DNA from: JASSUD01 sp031963445
GTDB taxonomy: Bacteria; Pseudomonadota; Gammaproteobacteria; Burkholderiales; Burkholderiaceae
Direction of reading: 5' to 3'
Length of the DNA stretch: 64,000 bases
NCBI GenBank assembly: GCA_031963445.1
Contig: JASSUH010000001.1
Coordinates: forward strand, 1 to 64,000
This document shows, one piece after another, positions 41,099 through 49,614 of the stretch. The translations under genes and the position numbers were made by a program. The notes beneath the pieces were generated by a model. The model had not been told where the DNA came from and ran no database searches. It saw only the letters and a list, made by a program, of their open reading frames with translations. Positions within the stretch are counted from its first letter, which is position 1. Every line of letters starts with the position of its first letter.

Positions 41099-42056
41099 GT
41101 GGATTGCCATTTTGATGATTGCTGCAGTGAGCAGTCTACGCGGCTGTGGACTGTCAAAAGCGTGGGCTATACCAGACCTGCCAAGCAGTGCGGTGTTGGA
41201 TTCTATTGCACAACCACCTGCTAATACGCCAGATGCGGCAATCGAAATACCTGTAGTACCGGCACAGGTATTACAAAAAGCGAACATGCCGCCACCCGCT
41301 GCTAAACCATTGCCTGCTTTAAGCAAAACTCATCTTAAGTTAGGAGTTGAGCCGGGTGTCAATCAAATCATTCCAGTGGCTATTCGGCATCTAAACCGGA
41401 TAGTCACTCCGTTTTCGCATCCTGAAGTGACCACCACCTCTGATGCACACACGGAAGTACGTGCCTCAGTCGTCTATGTCGCGACCGAAGGCGAAACCCC
41501 CGTCACGCTCTTTGTGACGGAAAAAGAGGACGAAAACCAGGCATTAAGCCTGACGCTTTTACCCAGCCGCATTCCTCCACGGGAGATTGTGTTGCAGTGG
41601 GCAAATGGTGCCATGCGTCGTGGTGTGAATAGCTTACGTAAGAACCTACCTGCTCAACGCTGGGAAGAAGGTCAGCCTTATATCTCAACTGTACGCACGC
41701 TTTTTAGAAAGATTGCGCTTGGTGAAGTACCCCCTGGCTATAGCTTGGATCAGACCGGGTCAGCATCTTTTGAAACGCGCTGCTATCAGCCCGGTTTGGT
41801 ATTTGATTTTGAACATGGGCAACAGATAACCGGCCACCACCTGCAAATTCAAGTCGGCACCGTTCGAAATGACACGGAGAGGGCCATCGTTTTTGAAGAA
41901 TCAGCTTGTTGGCGGCGTGATATTGCAGCGGTATCTGCTTGGCCTGCGCGTTGGTTGAAGCCTGGCCAGAAGACGGAAATTTATGTGGTTAAGCGTATTG
42001 AAGAACCCGCTTCTTCAAATGCGACACGTCCTTCTTTACTTAAGGCATTACGGTGA
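41082..42056 (+). CDS. traK: TraK, outer-membrane core secretin-like protein (VirB9-like)
   Basis: A 324-residue periplasmic protein. The signal region is WIAILMIAAVSSLRGCGLSK with a Cys that could be lipid-modified. A Pro/Ala-rich segment (PANTPDAAIEIPVVPAQVLQ) precedes the TraK domain: NQIIPVAIRHLNRIVTPFSH, SVVYVATEGETPVTLFVTEK, LTLLPSRIPPREIVLQW. TraK forms the outer-membrane ring with TraV and TraB. It overlaps traE and traB, which indicates translational coupling. Confidence 0.92.
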   Translation: MLLKTRWIAILMIAAVSSLRGCGLSKAWAIPDLPSSAVLDSIAQPPANTPDAAIEIPVVPAQVLQKANMPPPAAKPLPALSKTHLKLGVEPGVNQIIPVAIRHLNRIVTPFSHPEVTTTSDAHTEVRASVVYVATEGETPVTLFVTEKEDENQALSLTLLPSRIPPREIVLQWANGAMRRGVNSLRKNLPAQRWEEGQPYISTVRTLFRKIALGEVPPGYSLDQTGSASFETRCYQPGLVFDFEHGQQITGHHLQIQVGTVRNDTERAIVFEESACWRRDIAAVSAWPARWLKPGQKTEIYVVKRIEEPASSNATRPSLLKALR

Positions 42057-43294
42057 TCACTATGGTACGTACATGGTGGGACAAGCTGTCGCCTCGTTTC
42101 AAACGCTACAGCGTGATGGGTGGTGGGATTGTGATCTTGGGTGTCATAAGCCGTTTGTTTATGGGGGAATCAGCACATACAGATCGAACCTCTGAGCAAC
42201 AAGCAGTCATTCGGCATGTTCTTACAGACCGCAATACACGTGAATTAGGTATTGAAAGTGTATCGGCAGACGTCAAACGCGTGACGCAGGATACACAAAA
42301 CTTACAGCGCGAATTTGAGCAGCTCAAGCAAAAGATGGAAGTTAGAGAAAAAAATCTCGATAGCAAAGCGGCTGAGATTTCCGATGAATTGCGCCGTGAG
42401 TTTGCAAAATTAGGCGATCCAACACGCAATGTCCAAGAGTCAAAGCAAGTCACCGAGTCGTCATGGCGTCCTTTAACCGATCAGCTACTAGATACCCGTG
42501 AACCTTCAGCCGTATTCGAGCAAAACACGGTTTCTGTACCTCTGCCCAAAGGAGAGCGCACCAGTAGCCCGCCGGTACAAATTATTCATCATGCTCAAGC
42601 ACAGCCCCCTGCCAAATCGGAGTCGCCTGCAGCGGATGACACGCTCTATCTGCCTGCTGGTTCGCTATTAAGCGGGGTGACTTTAACCGGCTTAGATGCG
42701 CCAACCCATCAGGGTGCGCGACGAGAGCCATTTCCAGCTGCCGTGCGGATACAAAAAGAAGCCATTTTGCCGAATCACTTTCGTGCGGATGTGCGTGAGT
42801 GCTTTTTGATTGTTTCAGGCTATGGCGATTTAAGTTCAGAGCGGGCGTATTTGCGCGGTGAAACACTTTCCTGTGTGCGGGAAGACGGCGGCGTAGTGGA
42901 GTCACGTTTAGATGCGTATGCGGTGGGAGAAGATGGCAAAGCGGGAGTACGGGGTCGTTTGGTATCCAAACAAGGACAAATCATTGCCAAATCAATGATG
43001 GCCGGGTTTCTCAGCGGTATGTCTAAAGCGTTCGATATCAATCCCATTCCGGTTATTAGCACCACGCCAACCACGAACACGCCTTATCAGCAGGTGTTCT
43101 CCAATGATCTATTTCAAGGCGCTGCCGTCAAAGGGGCCAGCCAAGCGTTGGATCGTGTGGCGAAATTTTATATCGATATGGCAGAAAACATTTTCCCAGT
43201 GATTGAAGTAGATGCAGGACGGCGCATCGATATGGTGATCACGCATGGCGCACCGTTGCGTTTACGCATGCCCACAGCAACGCCAGCACGTTAG
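42053..43294 (+). CDS. traB: TraB, VirB10-like channel scaffold
   Basis: A 413-residue protein with an N-terminal membrane anchor (MGGGIVILGVISRLFMG), a coiled coil (about 60-125: QDTQNLQREFEQLKQKMEVR), a Pro-rich linker, and the C-terminal TrbI/VirB10 beta-barrel: LPAGSLLSGVTLTGLDAPTH, FLIVSGYGDLSSERAYLRGE and VKGRL-type segments. TraB spans from the inner to the outer membrane. The start may be GTG at 42053 or ATG at 42062. Length is slightly under the F-plasmid homologue (475), with a shorter linker. Confidence 0.93.
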   Translation: MITMVRTWWDKLSPRFKRYSVMGGGIVILGVISRLFMGESAHTDRTSEQQAVIRHVLTDRNTRELGIESVSADVKRVTQDTQNLQREFEQLKQKMEVREKNLDSKAAEISDELRREFAKLGDPTRNVQESKQVTESSWRPLTDQLLDTREPSAVFEQNTVSVPLPKGERTSSPPVQIIHHAQAQPPAKSESPAADDTLYLPAGSLLSGVTLTGLDAPTHQGARREPFPAAVRIQKEAILPNHFRADVRECFLIVSGYGDLSSERAYLRGETLSCVREDGGVVESRLDAYAVGEDGKAGVRGRLVSKQGQIIAKSMMAGFLSGMSKAFDINPIPVISTTPTTNTPYQQVFSNDLFQGAAVKGASQALDRVAKFYIDMAENIFPVIEVDAGRRIDMVITHGAPLRLRMPTATPAR

Positions 43295-43303
43295 GAGGAA
43301 AGG

Positions 43304-43837
43304 ATGAGAACACGCGGCATTCACTTTGTATCGGTGTTGGGAATAGCGAGTCTATTGGGAGCCTGCTCGATGCTCAACATCGGCCAGGATAGTTATAGCT
43401 GCACAGGCATTCCCGAAGGGGTGCGTTGCCTATCGGCTAGACAAGTATATGAACAAACGCACAACGGGCAGCGCCCTCAGACAATACGCGAGCAGTCAAG
43501 CGATGCAACGTGTTCCTCAAACAAAGTGCAGCTTAATGCTGTAGCTCGTCCTAAAGCAGACACGCCATCTATCAGTGCATCTCACCCTGTTTCTGCATCG
43601 GTTCTGAGCCATCTTCGCTCGTTGCCATTGCGCACGCCTTCGCAAGTCATGCGAATTTGGATTGCACCTTGGATTGATGAGCAAGGAGATTTGATGACGC
43701 CAAGCTATGTGTATACCGAAATAGAACCCCGCCGATGGACGATTGGATTGCCTGAAGTAGGCACCCGACCTCTATTAAGGCCGCTTGTTTCTAGTCAACC
43801 CGTTGTATCTGAGAACCCTAATGAAAAAACACCCTAG
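43304..43837 (+). CDS. traV: TraV, outer-membrane lipoprotein (VirB7-like)
   Basis: A 177-residue lipoprotein: the signal ends in the lipobox IASLLGAC. TraV family features are SYSCTGIPEGVRCLSARQVY, with two Cys around the P-G motif. The C-terminal third ends RIWIAPWIDEQGDLMTPSYV, then the usual Y and P-rich tail. TraV anchors TraK and TraB at the outer membrane. AGGAGG lies upstream of the start; the gene follows traB by 9 bases. Confidence 0.9.
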   Translation: MRTRGIHFVSVLGIASLLGACSMLNIGQDSYSCTGIPEGVRCLSARQVYEQTHNGQRPQTIREQSSDATCSSNKVQLNAVARPKADTPSISASHPVSASVLSHLRSLPLRTPSQVMRIWIAPWIDEQGDLMTPSYVYTEIEPRRWTIGLPEVGTRPLLRPLVSSQPVVSENPNEKTP

Positions 43838-43846
43838 GAGGAATGC

Positions 43847-44248
43847 GTGATTAATGCATTGAAATGGCCATCTATCGAGATAGATCGGCAAACCACCCAA
43901 TATTACTTCAATCTGGCGCTTGGCCTCGTCGCAATTGTGGTTTTGACGTTATGGGCCACTGAGTCGTCATTTGCAGGCACGGGAGGTACGGCCTTTGATG
44001 AGGTCTGGAGTACCTTAAAAGACTGGATGCAAGGCACGCTCGGCCGTGTCGTTGCAGGAGCGATAATTTTAGTGGGCATTGTTGGTGGTATTGCGCGTCA
44101 GAGCCTGATGTCCTTTGCGGTTGGCGTAGGTGGCGGCATGGGGCTATACGCCTCTCCAAAAATTGTGGAGACGATTATGTCGGCAACGTTATCGAGTGTC
44201 GATCCCGTTTTGCCGCTGATGGTGCAGTTAAGTAATGGCCTTCAATAG
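43847..44248 (+). CDS. traA: TraA, pilin precursor
   Basis: A 133-residue pilin precursor. A long leader with a hydrophobic stretch (FNLALGLVAIVVLTLWATES) ends around SSFAGTGG. The mature part has two hydrophobic helices (GRVVAGAIILVGIVGGIARQ and LMSFAVGVGGGMGLYASPKI) separated by a short basic loop, the usual VirB2/TraA layout. The start is GTG, with AGGAGG 6 bases upstream. It lies between traV and dsbC in the operon, as in SXT. Confidence 0.85.
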   Translation: MINALKWPSIEIDRQTTQYYFNLALGLVAIVVLTLWATESSFAGTGGTAFDEVWSTLKDWMQGTLGRVVAGAIILVGIVGGIARQSLMSFAVGVGGGMGLYASPKIVETIMSATLSSVDPVLPLMVQLSNGLQ

Positions 44249-44257
44249 CGCGCTGCC

Positions 44258-44983
44258 ATGTGGATACGATATGTCTGCTTGGGAGGTTTAGCGTTAATCA
44301 GTATGGCTGCGCATGCAGCTCCCTCTGTGTCTAGCGAAAGCATCCGTGCTCAAGCTTCGCGCATGCAACAGATCGTTACGTTACCGATTCGGGGTATGCG
44401 CGCTGTACAAAGCCAAAACTCGGTGGGAGATAGCCAGATTCTCTTTGTATCAGATACAGGTCGGTTTGCAATTAGTGGCCAATTGATCGATATCTTGCAG
44501 CAAAAGCCGCTGAGCACGTTATCAGAAATGCAAGATGTGGCTTCTCGTTTGGATTTAAAAAAGCTGGGATTAGATGTGAAAACACTGAACACCATTACGC
44601 TTGGCGTTGGCGCACAAGAAGTCGTGGTCTTTATAGATCCGCGCAGTCCATCCTGTTTGGCGTTAGCGAAAGAAGCACGGGCGCTTACTAAGCACTACAC
44701 GTTCCAATTTGTATTAATTCCGGTGCTTGGCGATAAAAGTCATCAAATTGCAAAACAGGTGAACTGTGAAACAGATAAGGCACGCATGCTTACCGCACTG
44801 CTTAATGGCACGCTCGAAAAACACCTCTCGCAATCCACTTGCCGCAGCGATGCCTATGAACGCACGTTGTTGCTCGCGCAACTCATTCCTATAGAAGGGG
44901 TACCCACTCTTATCGCTCCTGATGGTCGTATACATCGAGGACGTCCTCCCCATTTAAAAACCTGGCTGGAGCAACCATCATGA
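44258..44983 (+). CDS. DsbC-like protein with a degenerate active site
   Basis: A 241-residue periplasmic protein (signal CLGGLALISMAAHA) with the DsbC layout: an N-terminal dimerisation part (PIRGMRAVQSQNSVGDSQIL, FVSDTGRFAISGQLIDIL) and a thioredoxin domain (VVVFIDPRSPSCLALAKEAR). DsbC normally has CGYC at this spot; here SPSC leaves only the second Cys. Later Cys (VNCET, STCRS) mark the second disulfide. cis-Pro is in EGVPTLIAPDGR. It may act as a holdase or use a one-Cys mechanism. Operon member between traA and the AcaB-like gene. Confidence 0.82.
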   Translation: MWIRYVCLGGLALISMAAHAAPSVSSESIRAQASRMQQIVTLPIRGMRAVQSQNSVGDSQILFVSDTGRFAISGQLIDILQQKPLSTLSEMQDVASRLDLKKLGLDVKTLNTITLGVGAQEVVVFIDPRSPSCLALAKEARALTKHYTFQFVLIPVLGDKSHQIAKQVNCETDKARMLTALLNGTLEKHLSQSTCRSDAYERTLLLAQLIPIEGVPTLIAPDGRIHRGRPPHLKTWLEQPS

Positions 44984-45699
44984 CCGTTACGGCCTCTACT
45001 AAAAAATCCAAAGTCACGATGTCATTAGCCAAAACAGAAAATCCGCCAACGAGTGTGCCGAAGAAAAAGTTCTTTCTTTCCCTGCCGACCTTTAGCAAGT
45101 CCATCACGCTTAATAGTCAGGAAGCGCAGCAGGTTATGCAAAGGCACTTTTTCCCCGTCGCTAAAGCACTGTATGACCTGGATGTGAAACTGCGTCGTGT
45201 GGCCTCGCGTGTGACGGGTAAGCAGGAAGCGATTGATGAATTAAAAAGGTTGATTGAAGAACATATCAATGAGGTTGATCAAGGCTTAGAAAAGTCAATA
45301 AAAGCGCTCGAACAGAGCTTGGCCGACGATGGCATTCAGGCTAAGCCTACTTATACGCATCCTATGCAGCGTGAAGTGCAGTACCGTTCCCCACAAGCAG
45401 GCAAATTCGTGGGCCTGATCTGCAAACTGGATCACTTGGTCGCATTAAAAGATTCCTTATGGTTCCACGATGTATTAAGTAGCCAGGCTTGTATAGAGAC
45501 CGCTGAGCAATGGCAAACCCGCCTACAAAAGTTAGCCAACTATATCCTCGAGGTTGAAAAAAGCGCTCATGCTGCAGTACAGCGTCAAGATATACAGATG
45601 GAGCATGACCAGGCTGACTCTGACAATTCAATGATGATTGAAGAAAACGAGGAAGAGCCGCATGAATGGGATATGGAAACAGCAGACGATGATACGTAA
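44980..45699 (+). CDS. AcaB/DUF1845-like regulator
   Basis: A 239-residue protein. QQVMQRHFFPVAKALYDLDV, KLRRVASRVTGKQEAIDELK and GKFVGLICKLDHLVALKDSL follow the DUF1845 pattern, a family that includes AcaB, the activator acting above acaDC in IncC plasmids. An acidic tail (IEENEEEPHEWDMETADDDT) ends the protein. The start overlaps the dsbC stop (ATGA), so it is produced with the pilus operon. If the function holds, it would link pilus expression to the FlhDC-like activators. Name from memory of the family; moderate certainty. Confidence 0.6.
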   Translation: MTVTASTKKSKVTMSLAKTENPPTSVPKKKFFLSLPTFSKSITLNSQEAQQVMQRHFFPVAKALYDLDVKLRRVASRVTGKQEAIDELKRLIEEHINEVDQGLEKSIKALEQSLADDGIQAKPTYTHPMQREVQYRSPQAGKFVGLICKLDHLVALKDSLWFHDVLSSQACIETAEQWQTRLQKLANYILEVEKSAHAAVQRQDIQMEHDQADSDNSMMIEENEEEPHEWDMETADDDT

Positions 45700-45844
45700 A
45701 TACCAAAATCTAAGGCTGCTCAAAAGCCGTACAAAAAAACCATACCTGCCATAGTGCCAAAAAATACACCTACCAAAATTGGCGCGCATTACCCTGTGAA
45801 CACGCTGCCTATATGAAATTTGGCCTATCTGCATTTGCTGCTAT

Positions 45845-46741
45845 ATGAATACGCATAACGCTAACCGACCTGCTGCACCTATCCTAAGATGGCTTGGAGG
45901 CAAGCGCCGTTTGGCTAAAAAACTCCTTTCATTGTTTCCAGAGCATCATTGTTATGTGGAGGTCTTTTGTGGCGGCGCGGCGCTGTATTTTTTAAGACCT
46001 GAGCCTGCGCCCGTTGAAGTGATCAATGATATTAACGGCGAACTCATGAATCTCTATCGAGTCGTCCAGCATCATCTTGACGAATTTGCCCGGCAATTTA
46101 AATGGGCATTGACCAGCCGACAATTATTTAAGTGGTATCAAGTTATGCAGCCCGAGACGCTAACTGATATCCAACGCGCTGCTCGCTTCTATTATTTGCA
46201 GCAAAATGCGTTCGGTGGTCATGTAGCTAAACAAACATTCGGCACCACTACCACCCGCAAGCCCTCGATGGATTGGCAGCATATTGAAGAGAAAGTATTA
46301 GCAGCACACCACCGGATAGCCAGCACAGAAACCAGCGTTGAAAGCTTGCCCTGGCTCAAATGTATAGAACGCTATGATCGCCCTCATACATTTTTCTATC
46401 TAGACCCTCCTTACTGGAAAACCGAAGGATATGGTATGCCATTTGGCTTTGAGGAGTACGAGCGCATGGCAGAAGTTATGCGTACCTGCAAAGGCAAAGT
46501 CATGCTATCGATTAATGATCATCCCGATATGCGGGTGGTTTTTAAGGGTTTTCGGATGATGGAGCTGGATATTGTCTATAGCGCGGGCCGTGCTAACGGC
46601 AAACGAAAAAAGAGCGGCGAGCTGGTGTTTATGAATTGGGAGCAAGAAACTATAGGTATAAATAAAGAAGACGGCCAGGCACCACTACGGTTTGTTGCTC
46701 TGCAAAACCCTGCTAATGCCGAGTTGATGCTAATTCCCTAG
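45845..46741 (+). CDS. D12-class (Dam-type) DNA N6-adenine methyltransferase
   Basis: A 298-residue methyltransferase. The SAM-binding start is ILRWLGGKRRLAKKLLSLFP, with YVEVFCGGAALYF and EVINDINGELMNLYR; the catalytic motif is FFYLDPPYWKTEGYG (DPPY). The specificity region lies between, with QQNAFGGHVAKQTFGTTTTR. No restriction gene is adjacent, so it is a solitary enzyme, as common in phages and ICEs, where it may protect against host restriction. It is preceded by a 145-base gap after the pilus operon. Confidence 0.9.
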   Translation: MNTHNANRPAAPILRWLGGKRRLAKKLLSLFPEHHCYVEVFCGGAALYFLRPEPAPVEVINDINGELMNLYRVVQHHLDEFARQFKWALTSRQLFKWYQVMQPETLTDIQRAARFYYLQQNAFGGHVAKQTFGTTTTRKPSMDWQHIEEKVLAAHHRIASTETSVESLPWLKCIERYDRPHTFFYLDPPYWKTEGYGMPFGFEEYERMAEVMRTCKGKVMLSINDHPDMRVVFKGFRMMELDIVYSAGRANGKRKKSGELVFMNWEQETIGINKEDGQAPLRFVALQNPANAELMLIP

Positions 46742-46816
46742 CCTTTGTGTGATTCATATACATCATTGAAATTAAAACTGAGTGATGAATAGAAATAATG
46801 AAATGAAAAATTAACC

Positions 46817-47275
46817 ATGCTCAAATTAATTGAAAATATGCTTGCATTTAACGCTATCGGCTTACATTTTTGGTGGTTGTTAGGAGGGGGACTCGTGATA
46901 GTCGAGTTGCTCACGGGTACTTTTTATCTCCTTATGATTGCATTGGGCTGTCTCGCTGGAGGTGTGGCGACCTTACTAGGTTTTTCAGTCTCTGCGCAAC
47001 TGATGATTGGCGCAGTGGTTGCACTGACTGCCGTATATTTTTTGCACCGTTCCCGTTTGATGGTACCGAGGAAACATGAACAACAGACTTCAGATAACAA
47101 TCTTGATCTGGGGGCATTAGTGCAAGTGAATGCATGGCAGGAACGACGTGCGCGTGTGTTGTATCGCGGCACGCAGTGGGATGTGGAACTGGCAGAAGGC
47201 GAAACCAGCTCTGGTCAATGGTATGAAATTAAAGCAATGCGCGGCAATCTTCTGATTGTCGCCGCCAAACGTTAG
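46817..47275 (+). CDS. NfeD-like membrane protein
   Basis: A 152-residue protein with three membrane segments (WLLGGGLVIVELLTGTFYLL, LIALGCLAGGVATLLGFSV-type, QLMIGAVVALTAVYFLH) and a C-terminal OB-fold (NLDLGALVQVNAWQERRARV, YRGTQWDVELAEGETSSGQW). NfeD proteins are partners of SPFH/stomatin proteins in membrane microdomains. The SPFH gene follows 27 bases later, forming the usual pair. These are normally chromosomal genes, yet here they lie inside ICE 2. Confidence 0.9.
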   Translation: MLKLIENMLAFNAIGLHFWWLLGGGLVIVELLTGTFYLLMIALGCLAGGVATLLGFSVSAQLMIGAVVALTAVYFLHRSRLMVPRKHEQQTSDNNLDLGALVQVNAWQERRARVLYRGTQWDVELAEGETSSGQWYEIKAMRGNLLIVAAKR

Positions 47276-47302
47276 TTATTAGCAAATCTATAAGGAAGAA
47301 TA

Positions 47303-48211
47303 ATGGTAGTCGCGCTCGTAATCTTCATCATAGCCATTACAATTGCCGCGCAAGCGATAAAAATTGTGCCTCAACAACATGCCTGGATCGTGGAAAGACT
47401 GGGCCGCTATCATGCGACACTCAAGCCAGGGGCAAGCGTTGTACTTCCTTTTATCGACCGTGTCGCTTATCGGCATAGTTTGAAAGAAATTCCACTGGAT
47501 GTGCCTAGTCAAATTTGCATTACGCGTGATAACACGCAATTGCAAGTTGATGGTGTGCTCTATTTCCAAGTGACAGACCCGATGAAAGCCTCTTATGGCT
47601 CAAGCAACTATCTTGCTGCAATCACACAGCTTGCGCAAACAACGTTACGTTCTGTCATTGGTAAGCTGGAACTCGACAAAACCTTTGAAGAGCGCGCAAT
47701 CATCAATCACAGTATTGTAGAAGCCTTAGACGAAGCTGCAGGAAATTGGGGCGTTAAAGTGCTCCGTTACGAAATCAAGGACCTTACGCCGCCTAAAGAA
47801 ATCTTACATGCGATGCAATCGCAAATTACCGCTGAACGTGAAAAACGCGCCTTAATTGCAGCCTCTGAAGGCAAGCGGCAAGAACAAATTAACCTTGCCA
47901 CAGGCGCACGGGAAGCCGAGATTCAAAGATCGGAAGGTGAAAAACAGGCGGCCATTAACCAGGCGCAAGGCCAGGCAAGTGCGATTCTCGCGGTGGCCGA
48001 GGCCAACGCGCAAGCCATTGCAAAAATTGGTCAGGCTATTCAATCCTCTGGTGGGATGGAGGCGGTTAACATGAAAGTAGCGGAACAATATGTGGATGCT
48101 TTTAGGCACCTTGCGAAGACGGGTAATACGTTAATTGTCCCGGCGAATTTGAGTGAAGTGAGTACGATGATTGGGACAGCCTTGTCGATTATTAAGCAGG
48201 GAAAGGCATAG
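47303..48211 (+). CDS. SPFH/stomatin-like membrane protein (QmcA type)
   Basis: A 302-residue protein with an N-terminal membrane anchor (VALVIFIIAITIAAQAIKIV), an SPFH domain (VPQQHAWIVERLGRYHATLK, GASVVLPFIDRVAYRHSLKE, ITRDNTQLQVDGVLYFQVTD) and a C-terminal coiled coil rich in Ala/Gln/Glu (EKQAAINQAQGQASAILAVA). Such proteins scaffold membrane microdomains and can control proteases. Paired with nfeD upstream. Complete, with no sign of decay. Confidence 0.93.
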   Translation: MVVALVIFIIAITIAAQAIKIVPQQHAWIVERLGRYHATLKPGASVVLPFIDRVAYRHSLKEIPLDVPSQICITRDNTQLQVDGVLYFQVTDPMKASYGSSNYLAAITQLAQTTLRSVIGKLELDKTFEERAIINHSIVEALDEAAGNWGVKVLRYEIKDLTPPKEILHAMQSQITAEREKRALIAASEGKRQEQINLATGAREAEIQRSEGEKQAAINQAQGQASAILAVAEANAQAIAKIGQAIQSSGGMEAVNMKVAEQYVDAFRHLAKTGNTLIVPANLSEVSTMIGTALSIIKQGKA

Positions 48212-48433
48212 CGTGTTTATCATTTAGGTAGTATCGATTTGGCGGGGGCATGAATGAAAAAGAAAGGCATCAAAAGATGAGGCTAGAAAAGTTACCGAGA
48301 AAATAATTTATATCACGATAACAGCATTATTCTTGATGGCTTTCACGGCGACATCGTTATTCATTGAGTTGAAGAAGAACATATCATATGACCGAAAAAA
48401 TTGGATGGTAGCAGCCTATTGTTTTTTATAAAA

Positions 48434-48475
48434 ATACCAAACAATCACCGACTAAAACCAATGATTGTTTAGTAT
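48434..48475. repeat. Hairpin between the SPFH and LRR genes
   Basis: ACCAAACAATCA (about 48434) and TGATTGTTTAGT pair with one mismatch around 13 bases, followed by A/T-rich sequence. It lies just past the LRR gene stop on the minus strand, so it is a probable terminator for convergent transcripts. The rest of 48212-48485 has no supported gene. Confidence 0.45.
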
Positions 48476-48485
48476 AAAAGGTTAT

Positions 48486-49424
48486 TTAATAATATCGATA
48501 ACCTATGATTTTAATTTTTTCACCATCTAAATTTTCTTTACTTTGGTCGCACCTGCTTTCCTCATCAAAAATATCCAAAAAACTAATATCCTTGATTCTG
48601 GTTTTTGGTAGCAATTTAATTAAACTACTAGCACCAGCAGAGCTGATTTTATTTTTGCACAAATTTAAAAAACTAATTCCATTTCCTTCTTCTGAATTAA
48701 TCATTAATAATTTTAATAAATTATTAATTGCTTCGTCGCCTATGAGATTGTTTGTAAATCTTAATCCTTGGATAGTTTTTGGAAGATTATCTATTAAAAA
48801 TCTTAATCCTTCATTATCCATTTTTGCGCCAATTATATCCAATCCTTTAATATATGTCTCTTTAATGTGCAGCGTTAAATTTTTTACGCCTTCATTTCCA
48901 ATAGAATTATCAATTGAGCAGAAGTAAATAATATTTTTATTAAATGCAGCCCCTAGTTTTAACATATGCCTAGCATTAAAATTATTATCCATTAATGTTA
49001 AATATATTCTTATATCATCTGAAGCTGCGTTTGCCTCGAGAAGTGCTATAAGTTTTTCTATGATTATATCCGCATACTCTTTATGAGTAGATAGCATATT
49101 AATTTCAATTCTTTTAATATCTCTCTTTGTTATTATTGCATCCATAACAACGAGGTAATGATTGATATATTTTTCGCCTTCAAGAGTTGTAAAATCGATA
49201 TATTGTTTATCTTTAATGTAAGCTTTAATTTTCTCGTAAATATTTTTCAAATCTTTAGGATTATTAGAAATAATTGATTCAATTTCAGCACTACATCGAA
49301 CACGCTCTTCACCAAATTTCCCCCACGCCAATGATTCATCATCTTGCTCTTGCAAAGGCTGATCATTATTTTTAGGAGAAATTTTTACAGGATTGCCGCA
49401 TAATAATGATTTATTATTAGACAT
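48486..49424 (-). CDS. AT-rich leucine-rich-repeat protein (RNI-like)
   Basis: A 312-residue protein with C-terminal leucine-rich repeats of the ribonuclease-inhibitor type. Visible units: NSIGNEGVKNLTLHI, KGLDIIGAKMDNEGLRFLID, GLRFTNNLIGDEAINNLLKL and FLNLCKNKISSAGASSLIKL. No signal peptide. The N-terminal 100 residues are charged and helical. The gene is much richer in A+T than the tra genes on either side (Ile, Asn, Lys and Leu codons dominate), a sign of recent transfer. RNI-type repeats are typical of eukaryote-like effectors in host-associated bacteria. It may be cargo with a host-directed role; that is inference. Confidence 0.7.
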   Translation of the reverse strand: MSNNKSLLCGNPVKISPKNNDQPLQEQDDESLAWGKFGEERVRCSAEIESIISNNPKDLKNIYEKIKAYIKDKQYIDFTTLEGEKYINHYLVVMDAIITKRDIKRIEINMLSTHKEYADIIIEKLIALLEANAASDDIRIYLTLMDNNFNARHMLKLGAAFNKNIIYFCSIDNSIGNEGVKNLTLHIKETYIKGLDIIGAKMDNEGLRFLIDNLPKTIQGLRFTNNLIGDEAINNLLKLLMINSEEGNGISFLNLCKNKISSAGASSLIKLLPKTRIKDISFLDIFDEESRCDQSKENLDGEKIKIIGYRYY

Positions 49425-49614
49425 ATCACTTCCTCTTAAATATATTTTTTATTTACTACATAAAATTTTAATAAAAAATAGCATGCGACACACGAACAAT
49501 AAATATTTAACGTAATATTAAATAATTAAGTTTATTTATGAAAATAATTCAAATAAATTTTATATATATTATCAATGCTTAATAAAAACTCCAGATAAAA
49601 AATAAAATCTGATG

